DNA of 50,735 nucleotides from an uncultured Oscillospiraceae bacterium (GTDB lineage Bacteria; Bacillota; Clostridia; Oscillospirales; Oscillospiraceae): contig CAKTKU010000016.1 of assembly GCA_934572335.1 (NCBI GenBank), positions 1-50,735 on the forward strand, read 5' to 3'. The stretch's first letter is position 1. Each line of letters starts with the position of its first letter. The translations under genes and the position numbers were made by a program. Positions 33,873 through 41,595 of this stretch are shown here, in pieces. The notes under the pieces are model-generated. The model was not told where the DNA came from and made no database searches. It saw only the letters and a program-made list of their open reading frames with translations.

Positions 33873-34853
33873 TCATTCCCATTCTATCGTCCCAGTGGGT
33901 TTCGGGGTCACGTCCCAGAGGACGCGGTTGACGCCCTTGACCTCGTGGGTGATGCGCTCGACAATATGCTGCACGAGCGCGAAGTCGAGCGGCGCGACCT
34001 CGGCGGTCACAGCGTCGACAGTGTTGACGGCACGGATCACGACCGGCCAGTCATAGGTGCGCTTGCCGTCGGTGATGCCGGTGGACTTGAAGTCCGGCAC
34101 GACGGTGAAATACTGCCACACCTTACCCGCGAGACCGTTCTTCGCGAACTCCTCGCGCAGTATCGCGTCCGACTCGCGCACGGCCTCCAGCCTGTCGCGC
34201 GTGATCGCGCCCACGCAGCGCACGCCAAGCCCCGGACCGGGGAACGGCTGGCGGTACACCATGCCGTCGGGCAGACCCAGCGCCTTGCCCACAACGCGCA
34301 CCTCGTCCTTATACAGCAGCTTCACCGGCTCGACCAGCTCAAACTGAAGCTCGGGGGGCAGCCCGCCCACGTTGTGGTGCGATTTTATACCGTCAGACTC
34401 AAGAATGTCGGGGTAGATCGTGCCCTGCGCGAGGAAGCTGATCCCGTCGAGCTTCGCCGCCTCTTCGGCAAAGACGTCAATGAAGAGCTTGCCGATTATC
34501 TTGCGCTTCGTCTCGGGATCGTCCACACCGGCGAGCGCGTCAAGGAAGCGGTCGGATGCGTCGACATAGATGAGGTTTGCGTCCATCTGGTTGCGGAAGA
34601 CCTCAATGACCTGCTCGCTCTCGCCCTTGCGCAGCAGCCCATGGTTGACGTGCACGCAGGTGAGCTGCTTGCCGACGGCCTTTATCAGCAGCGCCGCCAC
34701 AACCGAGGAATCGACCCCGCCGGAGAGCGCCAGCAGCACCTTTTTGTCGCCTATCTGCTCGCGCAGGGCGGCAAGCTGCTCGGCGATAAAGGCTTCCGCC
34801 AGCGGCGCGGTGGTGATGCGTTCCATGGTCTCGGGGCGTTTGTTCGTTTGCAT
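33873..34853 (-). CDS. guaA: GMP synthase, stand-alone ATP-pyrophosphatase (synthetase) subunit
   Basis: Makes GMP from XMP, ATP and ammonia. The 326-residue protein contains only the PP-loop synthetase domain (LALSGGVDSSVVAALL, about 40-55) and the GuaA dimerisation domain (ending KPTGTIEWE). The N-terminal glutamine amidotransferase domain, present in the usual bacterial enzyme of about 510 residues, is absent. AAGGAG lies 9 nt before ATG at 34853, and no amidotransferase reading frame exists upstream (an LRR lipoprotein does). A separate GuaAa-like subunit elsewhere, or use of free ammonia, is implied. Confidence 0.92.
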   Translation of the reverse strand: MQTNKRPETMERITTAPLAEAFIAEQLAALREQIGDKKVLLALSGGVDSSVVAALLIKAVGKQLTCVHVNHGLLRKGESEQVIEVFRNQMDANLIYVDASDRFLDALAGVDDPETKRKIIGKLFIDVFAEEAAKLDGISFLAQGTIYPDILESDGIKSHHNVGGLPPELQFELVEPVKLLYKDEVRVVGKALGLPDGMVYRQPFPGPGLGVRCVGAITRDRLEAVRESDAILREEFAKNGLAGKVWQYFTVVPDFKSTGITDGKRTYDWPVVIRAVNTVDAVTAEVAPLDFALVQHIVERITHEVKGVNRVLWDVTPKPTGTIEWE

Positions 34854-34886
34854 ATGTATATTCTCCTTATATAAGTATAAACAAGA

Positions 34887-36158
34887 TCAGTCGTGCGGGT
34901 AATAGAGCGGGTCGTTAGAGATGAACGAGTACGCATTCTCAAGATACCCGAACTGTGCCAGCAGCAGCTCATAGCGCTCATCGTAGAACACCTCGTTCGT
35001 CCACGGGTCGACATGGTCGATGCGCCAGCCCTCGCTCGTGGGGTCGGACCACACGGTGGTGTTGAACTCACAGTCCGGGTGCAGCCGCGCGAACTCCTCC
35101 TTCTGCTCCTCCGGCACAGGCGCGGAGCAGCCCAGCCAGAAGCGCTTGAGCTTGTTGAGCCCGAGGATGGGCGTGATGTCGTCAAAGCCGCGGCAGTTGG
35201 AGACGTTGAGATGCTCCAGCTCCGTGCAGGCGGCGAGCGGCGAGAGGTCGGTGATATACGGATTCGTCTGTATTTCAAGGTATTCGAGCTTGGGACAGCT
35301 CGCAAGCGGGGTGAGGTCGGTGACCATGTTCATTGCGAGGATCGCCACGCGCAGCTTCGGCATATACGAAATGAACGAAATGTCTGTGATGATCTCGTTG
35401 TGCCCAAGGTCGAGATACAGCACGTCCGTGCAGTATTTGAGCACCTGAACGTCGCTGTCGCGCAGCAGCCCGCCGACGGACGGCTTCGAGGCGAGGATCT
35501 TTGGGGTGTTGGTGCGCACGCTGTAAAAATCGCCGAACCATATCCGCCACACGACCTTTACATCCGGGAACTCATCGCGCAGCGCCGCCATGCTCTCGTT
35601 CGATACGCCGCACGAGTCCATATCCAGAAAGCGCAGGTTCTTCATACAGGGGATGATCTGCCGCGCGAGCGCGCCCTCATCGCTGACGGGGACGTGGTTG
35701 ATGTCCACCTTCCAGTCCAGAAGCGTAAAGGGCCTGCCGTAGAACGAGAACGCATAGTCAAAGTCCACGTCCTCCCGCGCCTGAACGAGGCGCGCAATGT
35801 CGCCCCATGAGAGCGCGCACTCCGCCTCAGTGCTGAGCGCGGCGGTTTTCAGCGCCGTCAGCTTCGGCAGCACCGCGAGCACCGCGTCCACATCCTGCGG
35901 CGTGATGCCGCGCAGGTCGAGCGCCTCGGTCTCAGCGTCGACGCGCTGACCCAGCACCGTCCACTCGGCCGCCTCGCCGTCCGCGGCCTGCTCCGCGGGC
36001 GCGTCTGCCGCCGAAGTGTCAGCCGCCGCGGCAGCGGGAGCCTCATCGACGGGGACCGGACCCGCGTCCGTGCCGCCGGAGCAGGCGCACAGCGCGAGCG
36101 CCAGCACGCCGGTCAGCGCGAGCACAGCTATTTTGTTTTTCGTCAGCGCAGAAAGCAT
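34887..36158 (-). CDS. Leucine-rich-repeat-containing predicted lipoprotein
   Basis: A 423-residue predicted surface lipoprotein. Residues 1-22 are a hydrophobic signal ending LALALCACSGG; Cys24 (or Cys22) would be lipidated. An Ala/Asp/Glu-rich linker follows (about 26-65). The central part carries irregular leucine-rich repeats such as VLYLDLGHNEIITDISFI, LRVAILAMNMVTDLTPLA and LEYLEIQTNPYITDLSPLA (about 265-345). The C-terminal 80 residues are Trp/Tyr-rich without a recognised motif. ATG at 36158 has GGAGG 8 nt upstream. It is separated from guaA by 33 nt on the same strand. A binding partner cannot be predicted. Confidence 0.8.
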   Translation of the reverse strand: MLSALTKNKIAVLALTGVLALALCACSGGTDAGPVPVDEAPAAAAADTSAADAPAEQAADGEAAEWTVLGQRVDAETEALDLRGITPQDVDAVLAVLPKLTALKTAALSTEAECALSWGDIARLVQAREDVDFDYAFSFYGRPFTLLDWKVDINHVPVSDEGALARQIIPCMKNLRFLDMDSCGVSNESMAALRDEFPDVKVVWRIWFGDFYSVRTNTPKILASKPSVGGLLRDSDVQVLKYCTDVLYLDLGHNEIITDISFISYMPKLRVAILAMNMVTDLTPLASCPKLEYLEIQTNPYITDLSPLAACTELEHLNVSNCRGFDDITPILGLNKLKRFWLGCSAPVPEEQKEEFARLHPDCEFNTTVWSDPTSEGWRIDHVDPWTNEVFYDERYELLLAQFGYLENAYSFISNDPLYYPHD

Positions 36159-36192
36159 TGCGAATGCCTCCGTGTAAACTTCTATCCCCACA

Positions 36193-36221
36193 AGTATAAC
36201 AAAGCCGCGGGGAAAAAACAA
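36193..36221 (-). promoter_or_regulatory. Possible promoter of the LRR lipoprotein gene
   Basis: On the minus strand, TTGTTT (36216-36221), 17-nt spacer, TATACT (36193-36198). Confidence 0.5.
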
Positions 36222-36251
36222 CCGGATGAACAGCATTATTGTTCACCCGGT
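36221..36251. repeat. Inverted repeat between the divergent lrr and yhfC promoters
   Basis: ACCGGATGAACA / TGTTCACCCGGT with one mismatch and a 7-nt loop. On the minus strand it is followed by TGTTTTTT. It may be a terminator for antisense transcripts or a shared operator. Confidence 0.4.
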
Positions 36252-36252
36252 G

Positions 36253-36281
36253 TTGATATTTTTCAGACAGTATGATAATAT
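36253..36281 (+). promoter_or_regulatory. Promoter of the yhfC-type gene
   Basis: TTGATA (36253-36258), 17-nt spacer, TAATAT (36276-36281), about 46 nt before the start codon. Confidence 0.6.
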
Positions 36282-36326
36282 GGTATATGTAACATATGTA
36301 TTTCATTGAAGAAAGGACAAGAAAAG

Positions 36327-37208
36327 ATGACAATTCCCCCTCTCGCACCCGTACCCGCCGCGTCCATCGCGTGGATGGCGTTTTCTCTGCTCGTCGCCGT
36401 GGGGCTGCCGGTCGCGCTGTGCATCATCGTGAAAAAGAAGCTGCACTCGGCGCTTTCGCCGGTGTTCATCGGCGCGGCAACGTTCGTCATTGCCGTGAAC
36501 GTGCTGGAAGCCTCTGTGCACAATCTCGTCCTCGACTCGGCCGCCGGGGAGACGATATTGAACAGCACATGGCTGTACGCCCTGTATGCCGGGGCGATGG
36601 CGGCGCTCTTTGAGGAGTTCGCGCGGCTGGGCGCGATGAAGCTGCTGATGAAGAACAAGCTCACGCGCGAGAACGCGCTGATGTACGGCGTGGGTCACGG
36701 CGGCATCGAGGCGATAATATCCGTGGGGCTGCTGTACCTGTCAAACCTTATCACGTCCGTCATGATAAACACCGGCGCGATAGCCTCCGCGTTCGCCGGG
36801 CTCGACGCAGATGCGGCACAGGCGCTCGCCGCCCAGCTCTCCCCGCTCAGCAGCAGCCCGCCGCTGCTCTTCGCCGCCGCGGGGGTGGAGCGTATCTCCG
36901 CCATCACGCTGCACATATGCCTGTCATACTTCGTCTACCGCGCGGCGCGCTACGGCGAGAGGCGCTATTTCGCGCTGGCGCTCGCGGCGCACTTTGCCAT
37001 TGACGCGGGGACGGTGCTGCTGTCGAACTATGCGGGCGTCGCGGTGCTGGAGATTGTCGTTATCATTGCGGTGGCGCTGCTGGCGCTGTACACCGCGCGG
37101 CTTTACCGCGCCGAGGGCGAATCGTACATGAGCGGCATGCCGACCGCGCGCAGCGCCGCCTCCGCCAGCACGGATGTGGGGTCGAGCACCGGCGCGGGGA
37201 TGGAGTAA
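36327..37208 (+). CDS. YhfC-family intramembrane glutamic-type protease
   Basis: Polytopic membrane protein of 293 residues with about seven to eight helices, recognised as the YhfC/CPBP-PrsW superfamily from FEEFARLGAMKLL (putative catalytic Glu pair and Arg), MYGVGHGGIEAI (His) and LAAHFAIDAG (His) in consecutive helices. The substrate is unknown. An in-frame TTG at 36306 is less well placed than ATG at 36327, which has AAAGGA 9 nt upstream. The last 35 codons overlap the 3' end of the racemase gene on the other strand, and this tail (after about residue 258) has no membrane span, so it may be a non-conserved extension. Confidence 0.82.
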   Translation: MTIPPLAPVPAASIAWMAFSLLVAVGLPVALCIIVKKKLHSALSPVFIGAATFVIAVNVLEASVHNLVLDSAAGETILNSTWLYALYAGAMAALFEEFARLGAMKLLMKNKLTRENALMYGVGHGGIEAIISVGLLYLSNLITSVMINTGAIASAFAGLDADAAQALAAQLSPLSSSPPLLFAAAGVERISAITLHICLSYFVYRAARYGERRYFALALAAHFAIDAGTVLLSNYAGVAVLEIVVIIAVALLALYTARLYRAEGESYMSGMPTARSAASASTDVGSSTGAGME

Positions 37209-37819
37209 TCCGCGAATGCGATGGGCAGCTCCGTGCAGCCGAGGATGAAGCACTCCGCCCCCTGCGCAGTGAGCCTGTCGAGCGCGGCGCGGACGGCGCG
37301 GGTGTCATAGTCGCGCTTGCCCGCCTTCACGCCGGAGTATATCATGTCCATGATCGCGCGCTGACCCTCGGCGTCTGGCTTGAGGAGGTCTATCCCCTCC
37401 GCGGCGAAGGGCGCGTCGTATACGTGCGACTGCACGGTCCCGTCCGTGGCGAGCAGGGCGCACCGTGTGCTGCCGAGCGCCCTGGCGCGCTTTGCCGTCT
37501 CGCGCGGCATATGCAGCATCGGCACGCGGATGAACGGCGCAATGCGGTCATAAAAATAATGCGCGGTGTTGCACGCCATCACCAGCACGTCCGCCCCCGC
37601 CGCCTCCAGCGCGAGACACGAGCGCACAAGCTCCGGCACGGGGTCTGCCCCGCCGGAGAGTATGGCGGCGGTGCGGTCGGGGATATTGGTGTTGCAGTCG
37701 GTGATTATATGGGCGTGCTGCTGGTCGGCCGCGGCGTCCGTCAGCTCTATCATCTTGCGCATGAGGTCGACCGTTGCCATCGGACCCATGCCGCCGACTA
37801 TGCCTATCGTTTTCTTCAT
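37103..37819 (-). CDS. Aspartate/glutamate racemase family protein
   Basis: Cofactor-independent racemase, 238 residues, probably aspartate racemase. The N-terminus is TIGIVGGMGPMATVDLMRKM; the two catalytic cysteines lie in VMACNTAHYFYD and ILGCTELPIAF. AGAAGG precedes the ATG. It lies downstream of the dicarboxylate/amino-acid symporter gene on the same strand, with a terminator between, suggesting a D-amino acid theme (D-Asp or D-Glu supply). Its 3' end overlaps the convergent yhfC gene by 106 bp; the C-terminus in the overlap (IPAPVLDPTSVLAEAALRAV) looks like genuine racemase sequence. Confidence 0.92.
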   Translation of the reverse strand: MKKTIGIVGGMGPMATVDLMRKMIELTDAAADQQHAHIITDCNTNIPDRTAAILSGGADPVPELVRSCLALEAAGADVLVMACNTAHYFYDRIAPFIRVPMLHMPRETAKRARALGSTRCALLATDGTVQSHVYDAPFAAEGIDLLKPDAEGQRAIMDMIYSGVKAGKRDYDTRAVRAALDRLTAQGAECFILGCTELPIAFADYSIPAPVLDPTSVLAEAALRAVGMPLMYDSPSAR

Positions 37820-37841
37820 AATAAGCGCCTTCTCTGTAACA

Positions 37842-37877
37842 GAATAAAAAATAACAGCCGCAGAAAAATCTGCGGCT
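37842..37877 (-). terminator. Terminator of the symporter gene, upstream of the racemase
   Basis: On the minus strand, a 9-bp perfect stem AGCCGCAGA / TCTGCGGCT with a TTTT loop, then GTTATTTTTTATTC. A TGCTATAAT (extended -10, 37881-37886) sits just before it and may start a racemase transcript within the hairpin. Confidence 0.85.
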
Positions 37878-37938
37878 ATTATTATAGCAGTGCAAGGGGC
37901 GATATTCCAGAAGTTTTTTACACTTCCGATAAGCTTTT

Positions 37939-39186
37939 TTATGCGTTCGCCTTTGCCTCGGCCTTCGCCTTCTTATTGCGCTCGAGCTTGGAGATCCACA
38001 TGGCGCAGGTGGCGTCGCCGGTGATGTTGAGGGTGGTGCGGCCCATGTCGAAGAGCTTGTCCACGCCCGCGATTATCGCGATGCCTTCCACGGGGAGACC
38101 GACGGAGGTCAGCACCATGGCCAGCATGATCATGCCCGCGCCGGAGACACCAGCCGTGCCGACGGAGGCGAGGGTTGCGGTCAGGACGATCATTGCCATC
38201 TGGGCGAGGGTGAGGTCAACACCGTAGCAGCACGCGATGAACACCGCGCACACGGCCTGATAGATCGCCGTGCCGTCCATGTTGATGGTCGCGCCGAGAG
38301 GAAGAACGAAGGAGCTTATCTCCGGCTCTGCGCCCATCTCGTTGCAGCACTCGATGTTCAGCGGGAGGGTGGCGTTGGAGGAGGTGGTGGTGAACGCGCA
38401 GATCATCGCCGGGGCGAGACCCTTGAAGAACGCGATCGGGCTCATGCCGCTGAGGAACTTCACGCTCAGACCGTACACCACGACGACGTGGATGATGTAG
38501 CCGATGTAGGCAACGCCGATGACGATGGCAAGCGTGCCGACGATGGACGGACCGTTCACGGCGACGACATTCGCCATCAGGCAGAACACGCCGTAGGGCG
38601 TGAACTCGATGATCATCATCATGATCTTCATGACAACGTCGTTCATGCAGTTGATCCACTCGCCGATCTTCGCGCCCTTCTCGCCGGAGGCGAGGATGCC
38701 CGCGCCGAAGAAGATGGCAATGACGATGACAGGCAGCATGTCCGCGTTGACCATGGGCTTGACGAGGTTATCCGGGAAGATATTGACGATGACCTGCATC
38801 ACGCTGGGGGATTCCTTGGCGGTGTACTCCAGCGCGCCGAGGTCTGCGCTCGGCAGGGCGGGGAAGAAGCCCTTGAAGAGGTTGACGATGACAAGACCGA
38901 TCACGACCGCGATGGCGGTGGTGCACATATAGTACAGGAAGGTTTTAAGACCGACGCTGCCCACGCGCTTGAGATCCTTGAGGGAAATGACGCCGTCCGT
39001 GATGGAGAAGAGGACGACAGGAACGACGAGGAACTTCAGCAGGTTTATGTAGATCGTTCCGATGGGCTTGAGGTAATCAGTGGTAAATTCGGGGTTCTTC
39101 AGGAACAGAAGACCCACGAGAATACCGGCGAGCATGCCAATAAATATCTTGGCTGGCAGGGACAGTTTTTTCTTCGACTTTTCCAT
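37939..39186 (-). CDS. Dicarboxylate/amino acid:cation symporter (DAACS, GltP/DctA-like)
   Basis: Elevator-type sodium- or proton-coupled symporter for glutamate, aspartate or C4-dicarboxylates. The 415-residue protein has 8 helices and two hairpins. Signature motifs are FTTTSSNATLPLNIECC (HP1), PLGATINMDGTAIYQAV (TM7, NMDGT), SVGTAGVSGAGMIML (HP2) and the TM8 end DMGRTTLNITGDATCA, whose Asp/Arg pattern favours amino acids with TTLNI. The C-terminal tail is Lys/Ala-rich. AAGGAG precedes the ATG. A long leader lies upstream. Confidence 0.92.
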   Translation of the reverse strand: MEKSKKKLSLPAKIFIGMLAGILVGLLFLKNPEFTTDYLKPIGTIYINLLKFLVVPVVLFSITDGVISLKDLKRVGSVGLKTFLYYMCTTAIAVVIGLVIVNLFKGFFPALPSADLGALEYTAKESPSVMQVIVNIFPDNLVKPMVNADMLPVIVIAIFFGAGILASGEKGAKIGEWINCMNDVVMKIMMMIIEFTPYGVFCLMANVVAVNGPSIVGTLAIVIGVAYIGYIIHVVVVYGLSVKFLSGMSPIAFFKGLAPAMICAFTTTSSNATLPLNIECCNEMGAEPEISSFVLPLGATINMDGTAIYQAVCAVFIACCYGVDLTLAQMAMIVLTATLASVGTAGVSGAGMIMLAMVLTSVGLPVEGIAIIAGVDKLFDMGRTTLNITGDATCAMWISKLERNKKAKAEAKANA

Positions 39187-39351
39187 GGTGTTCTCCTTTT
39201 AAAATAATATATCACGCCCCGAATACGCCGCCGCAAAACGGGCCGCGCCGGACGGCAGTTCCGGCAGACCCTTCACTCCTCTTTTCTCCGCGGTACCTAC
39301 GGCAGTCGGTACCACGCGGCGCATCGAACCGGGATTTTCTTTGTTTGTGAC
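39187..39351 (-). promoter_or_regulatory. Structured 160-nt leader of the symporter gene
   Basis: On the minus-strand RNA, hairpin CCGCG-TGGTACC / GGTACCGCGG (about 39287-39322) and a second hairpin GCCGG/CCGGC (about 39247-39270) precede AAGGAG. The GGTACCGCGG recalls T-box antiterminators, but no specifier stem or terminator was found, so it is left unassigned. Confidence 0.4.
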
Positions 39352-39380
39352 ATTGTACCATATTGCAATGTCGCATTCAA
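39352..39380 (-). promoter_or_regulatory. Promoter of the symporter gene
   Basis: On the minus strand, TTGAAT (39375-39380), 17-nt spacer ending TGG, TACAAT (39352-39357). Confidence 0.75.
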
Positions 39381-39435
39381 CTATTTTATGGAGATTCTAG
39401 GGCAAAATCACTAATTTTTGCGTTTTCTACAAACT

Positions 39436-39457
39436 TTCGTTAAGACTTCGCTAAGAC
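39436..39457. promoter_or_regulatory. Direct 11-bp repeats upstream of the symporter promoter
   Basis: TTCGTTAAGAC followed immediately by TTCGCTAAGAC. Two half-sites spaced 11 bp head-to-tail are the layout bound by OmpR/PhoB-type response regulators. The site lies about 55 bp upstream of the -35. The 39381-39573 stretch otherwise holds only the hairpin at 39519-39547. Confidence 0.35.
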
Positions 39458-39518
39458 GACACGGCGGCGCGTTAACACGGCGCAAAGATACGCCGCTTCC
39501 CGCGCGCGGAGCAAAGAC

Positions 39519-39547
39519 AAATGACGCGCCGGTACGGCGCGCCATTT
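39519..39547 (-). terminator. Possible terminator of the small membrane protein gene
   Basis: AAATG-CGCGCC / GGCGCG-CATTT stem with one mismatch and a GGTAC loop. On the minus strand it is followed by GTCTTTG, a weak T-tract. Confidence 0.5.
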
Positions 39548-39573
39548 GAGGGCGTAATATATGGTGGGAATGT

Positions 39574-39822
39574 TCAGCTCAGGAATTTGGACTTCACGAG
39601 CAGCAGCAGCGCGGCAAGCGCAAGCTCAAGTATGATAAGGGCGAGCCCCTTCGCGGTCTCCTTGCTGACAAAGGCGCTCATCGCCTCGTCGTCGGTGTCC
39701 CTGTATTTGCGGCGGAGCTTGATGTTGTCCACATTGACGGTGATGCAGAACACCCCGACAAGAAACATCGCCAGAAGTATTCCAAGGGCAATTATCATGC
39801 CGTAAATTTCGCTGTCTAACAT
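39574..39822 (-). CDS. Small two-helix membrane protein, unknown function
   Basis: An 82-residue protein with two predicted membrane helices (about 8-29 and 58-78) joined by a charged loop containing KLRRKYRDTDDEAMSAF. I do not recognise a family. Evidence that it is real: GAGGT ribosome binding site before the ATG, a near-consensus promoter immediately upstream and a hairpin after the stop. It is monocistronic between the symporter and pncB genes, both on the same strand. Confidence 0.7.
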   Translation of the reverse strand: MLDSEIYGMIIALGILLAMFLVGVFCITVNVDNIKLRRKYRDTDDEAMSAFVSKETAKGLALIILELALAALLLLVKSKFLS

Positions 39823-39856
39823 AAGATATTACCTCACTGTGTAGTTACGTCTTTAT

Positions 39857-39885
39857 ATAATACAACGATACGGCGCTTTTGTCAA
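39857..39885 (-). promoter_or_regulatory. Near-consensus promoter of the small membrane protein gene
   Basis: On the minus strand, TTGACA (39880-39885), 17-nt spacer, TATTAT (39857-39862). Confidence 0.82.
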
Positions 39886-39906
39886 AGCATCTTTTTCCCT
39901 GCTGCC

Positions 39907-41370
39907 TCAGGCGTTTTCAAACCTCGCGTGCTCGGCGAGCATGCGGTCCTTCAGCTCCATGAGCTTCGGCGAGAGGTCGACATAGTAGCGGTGCGGGTTG
40001 TCAAAGCGCTTGACTTCCGGCCAGAGGGTGCTCACACCGTAGGCGCACGCGGTCTTTATCTCCTTGAGCGTCGGCTCCTTGTACACAAGCTCACCGTTTT
40101 TGAATATCGGCTTCAGAAGCTCCTCCGCGCGGAAATCCGTCAGCGTCTTGCGCTTCCAGCGCGCCTCCGGGTCGCACAGCTCAAGGGGCTGCGTGTCGTC
40201 AACGACCTCATCGTGCATGCAGATATAGTCCGCCTCCGCCATGCCGGTCTTGCGGTTGAAGAGGCGGTAGACCGTCTTGAAGCCGGGGTTCGTGATCTTG
40301 CCGACATTCTCGCTGACCTTTATCTTGGGGATGATGTTCCCCGCCTCGTCCTCCACGGCGCAGAGCTTATACACCCCGCCGAACACCGGGCTGCTGCGCG
40401 AGGTGATGAGCCGCTCGCCAACGCCGAAGGAGTCTATCCTTGCGCCCTGACGCAGAAGCTCCGCAATAAGGCGCTCGTCAAGGGAGTTCGACACCGTGAT
40501 GGTGCAGCCTGTCCAGCCGGCCTCGTCCAGCATCGTGCGGGCGCGCTGGGTGAGGTATGCCATGTCGCCGGAGTCGAGCCGGATGCCGCACTTTGTGATG
40601 CCCATGGGCTTGAGCACCTCGTTGAACGCGCGTATCGCGTTCGGCACGCCGGATTTAAGCGTGTTGTACGTGTCCACCAGCAGCACCGCGTTGTCGGGGT
40701 ACGCCTTGCAGTAGGCTGTGAACGCCTCATACTCGCTGGGGAACATCTGCACCCAGGAGTGCGCCATCGTGCCCGCGGCGGGCACGCCGTAGAGCTGGTC
40801 GGACACGGTGCAGGCTGTCCCCGCACAGCCGCCGATGAATGCGGCGCGCGCGCCCGTCACAGCGCCCGCGATGCCCTGCGCCCGGCGAGAGCCGAACTCC
40901 AGCACCGCGCGCCCCTCCGCGGCGCGGCAGACGCGGTTCGCCTTTGTGGCTATAAGGCTCTGGTGGTTGAACTCAAGAAGCATATACGTCTCCAGCAGCT
41001 GCGCCTGAATGGCGGGCGCACGCACGGTGACGATAGGCTCCCGCGGGAAGATGGGTGTGCCCTCCGGCACGGCCCAGATATCGCCCGTGAACCTGAAATC
41101 GCGCAGATAGGCGAGGAACCCCTCGTCGAACATCCCGCGCGAGCGGAGATACGCAATGTCGTCCTCGTCGAAGTGGAGCTTCTTGACGTAGTCAATGATC
41201 TGCTCAAGTCCGGCGGCGATGGCGAAGCCGCCCTCGTCCGGCACGGAGCGGTAGAAAATATCAAAATAGGTTATCTCGTCCTGCCGTCCGCTGACAAAGT
41301 AGCCGTTGCCCATGGTCAGCTCATAAAAATCGCAGAGCATGGTGAGGTTGATCCCGTTTGCGCTCTTCAT
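39907..41370 (-). CDS. pncB: Nicotinate phosphoribosyltransferase
   Basis: Joins nicotinate and PRPP to nicotinate mononucleotide in NAD salvage. The 487-residue protein begins with LTMLCDFYELTMGNGYF, contains the phosphorylated-histidine motif TMAHSWVQMF (His204), LEFGSRRAQG (about 157-166) and IRLDSGDMAYL, which binds PRPP phosphate. The length fits the longer Gram-positive subgroup. AGGAG is 10 nt before the ATG. The promoter at 41439-41467 is good. It is monocistronic as far as can be seen. Confidence 0.95.
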   Translation of the reverse strand: MKSANGINLTMLCDFYELTMGNGYFVSGRQDEITYFDIFYRSVPDEGGFAIAAGLEQIIDYVKKLHFDEDDIAYLRSRGMFDEGFLAYLRDFRFTGDIWAVPEGTPIFPREPIVTVRAPAIQAQLLETYMLLEFNHQSLIATKANRVCRAAEGRAVLEFGSRRAQGIAGAVTGARAAFIGGCAGTACTVSDQLYGVPAAGTMAHSWVQMFPSEYEAFTAYCKAYPDNAVLLVDTYNTLKSGVPNAIRAFNEVLKPMGITKCGIRLDSGDMAYLTQRARTMLDEAGWTGCTITVSNSLDERLIAELLRQGARIDSFGVGERLITSRSSPVFGGVYKLCAVEDEAGNIIPKIKVSENVGKITNPGFKTVYRLFNRKTGMAEADYICMHDEVVDDTQPLELCDPEARWKRKTLTDFRAEELLKPIFKNGELVYKEPTLKEIKTACAYGVSTLWPEVKRFDNPHRYYVDLSPKLMELKDRMLAEHARFENA

Positions 41371-41438
41371 GGCATGATTCTCCTGTCGTTTTCCGCGCGG
41401 TTTGTTCTTCCGCGCCGTATTTATTCTAATATAGTAGT

Positions 41439-41467
41439 ATTATATCTTCTGCACGAATTAAACGCAA
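41439..41467 (-). promoter_or_regulatory. Promoter of pncB
   Basis: On the minus strand, TTGCGT (41462-41467), 17-nt spacer, TATAAT (41439-41444). Confidence 0.75.
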
Positions 41468-41516
41468 GATATTTGTGTAATATGTTAAAACATTGATACG
41501 TTGTTACCGGTTTTAG

Positions 41517-41545
41517 TTGACTTTGACGGTGTTTAGGTATATCTT
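41517..41545 (+). promoter_or_regulatory. Probable promoter of the galactokinase gene
   Basis: TTGACT (41517-41522), 17-nt spacer, TATCTT (41540-41545). An overlapping TTGACG (41523-41528) is an alternative -35. Confidence 0.55.
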
Positions 41546-41595
41546 GATATGTGTAGGAAGTTGGGTTTTGATAGAACAACGAAAAAGGGAAACAG

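Noticed and set aside
39287..39322. T-box riboswitch, because of GGTACCGCGG before the symporter
   Set aside because: The match falls in a self-complementary hairpin. No specifier stem, AG-bulge or downstream terminator was found, and the leader (about 160 nt) is short for a T-box.
39928..41496. A 522-codon plus-strand ORF opposite pncB
   Set aside because: Antisense to an obvious nicotinate phosphoribosyltransferase, no ribosome binding site, low-complexity Arg/His-rich product.
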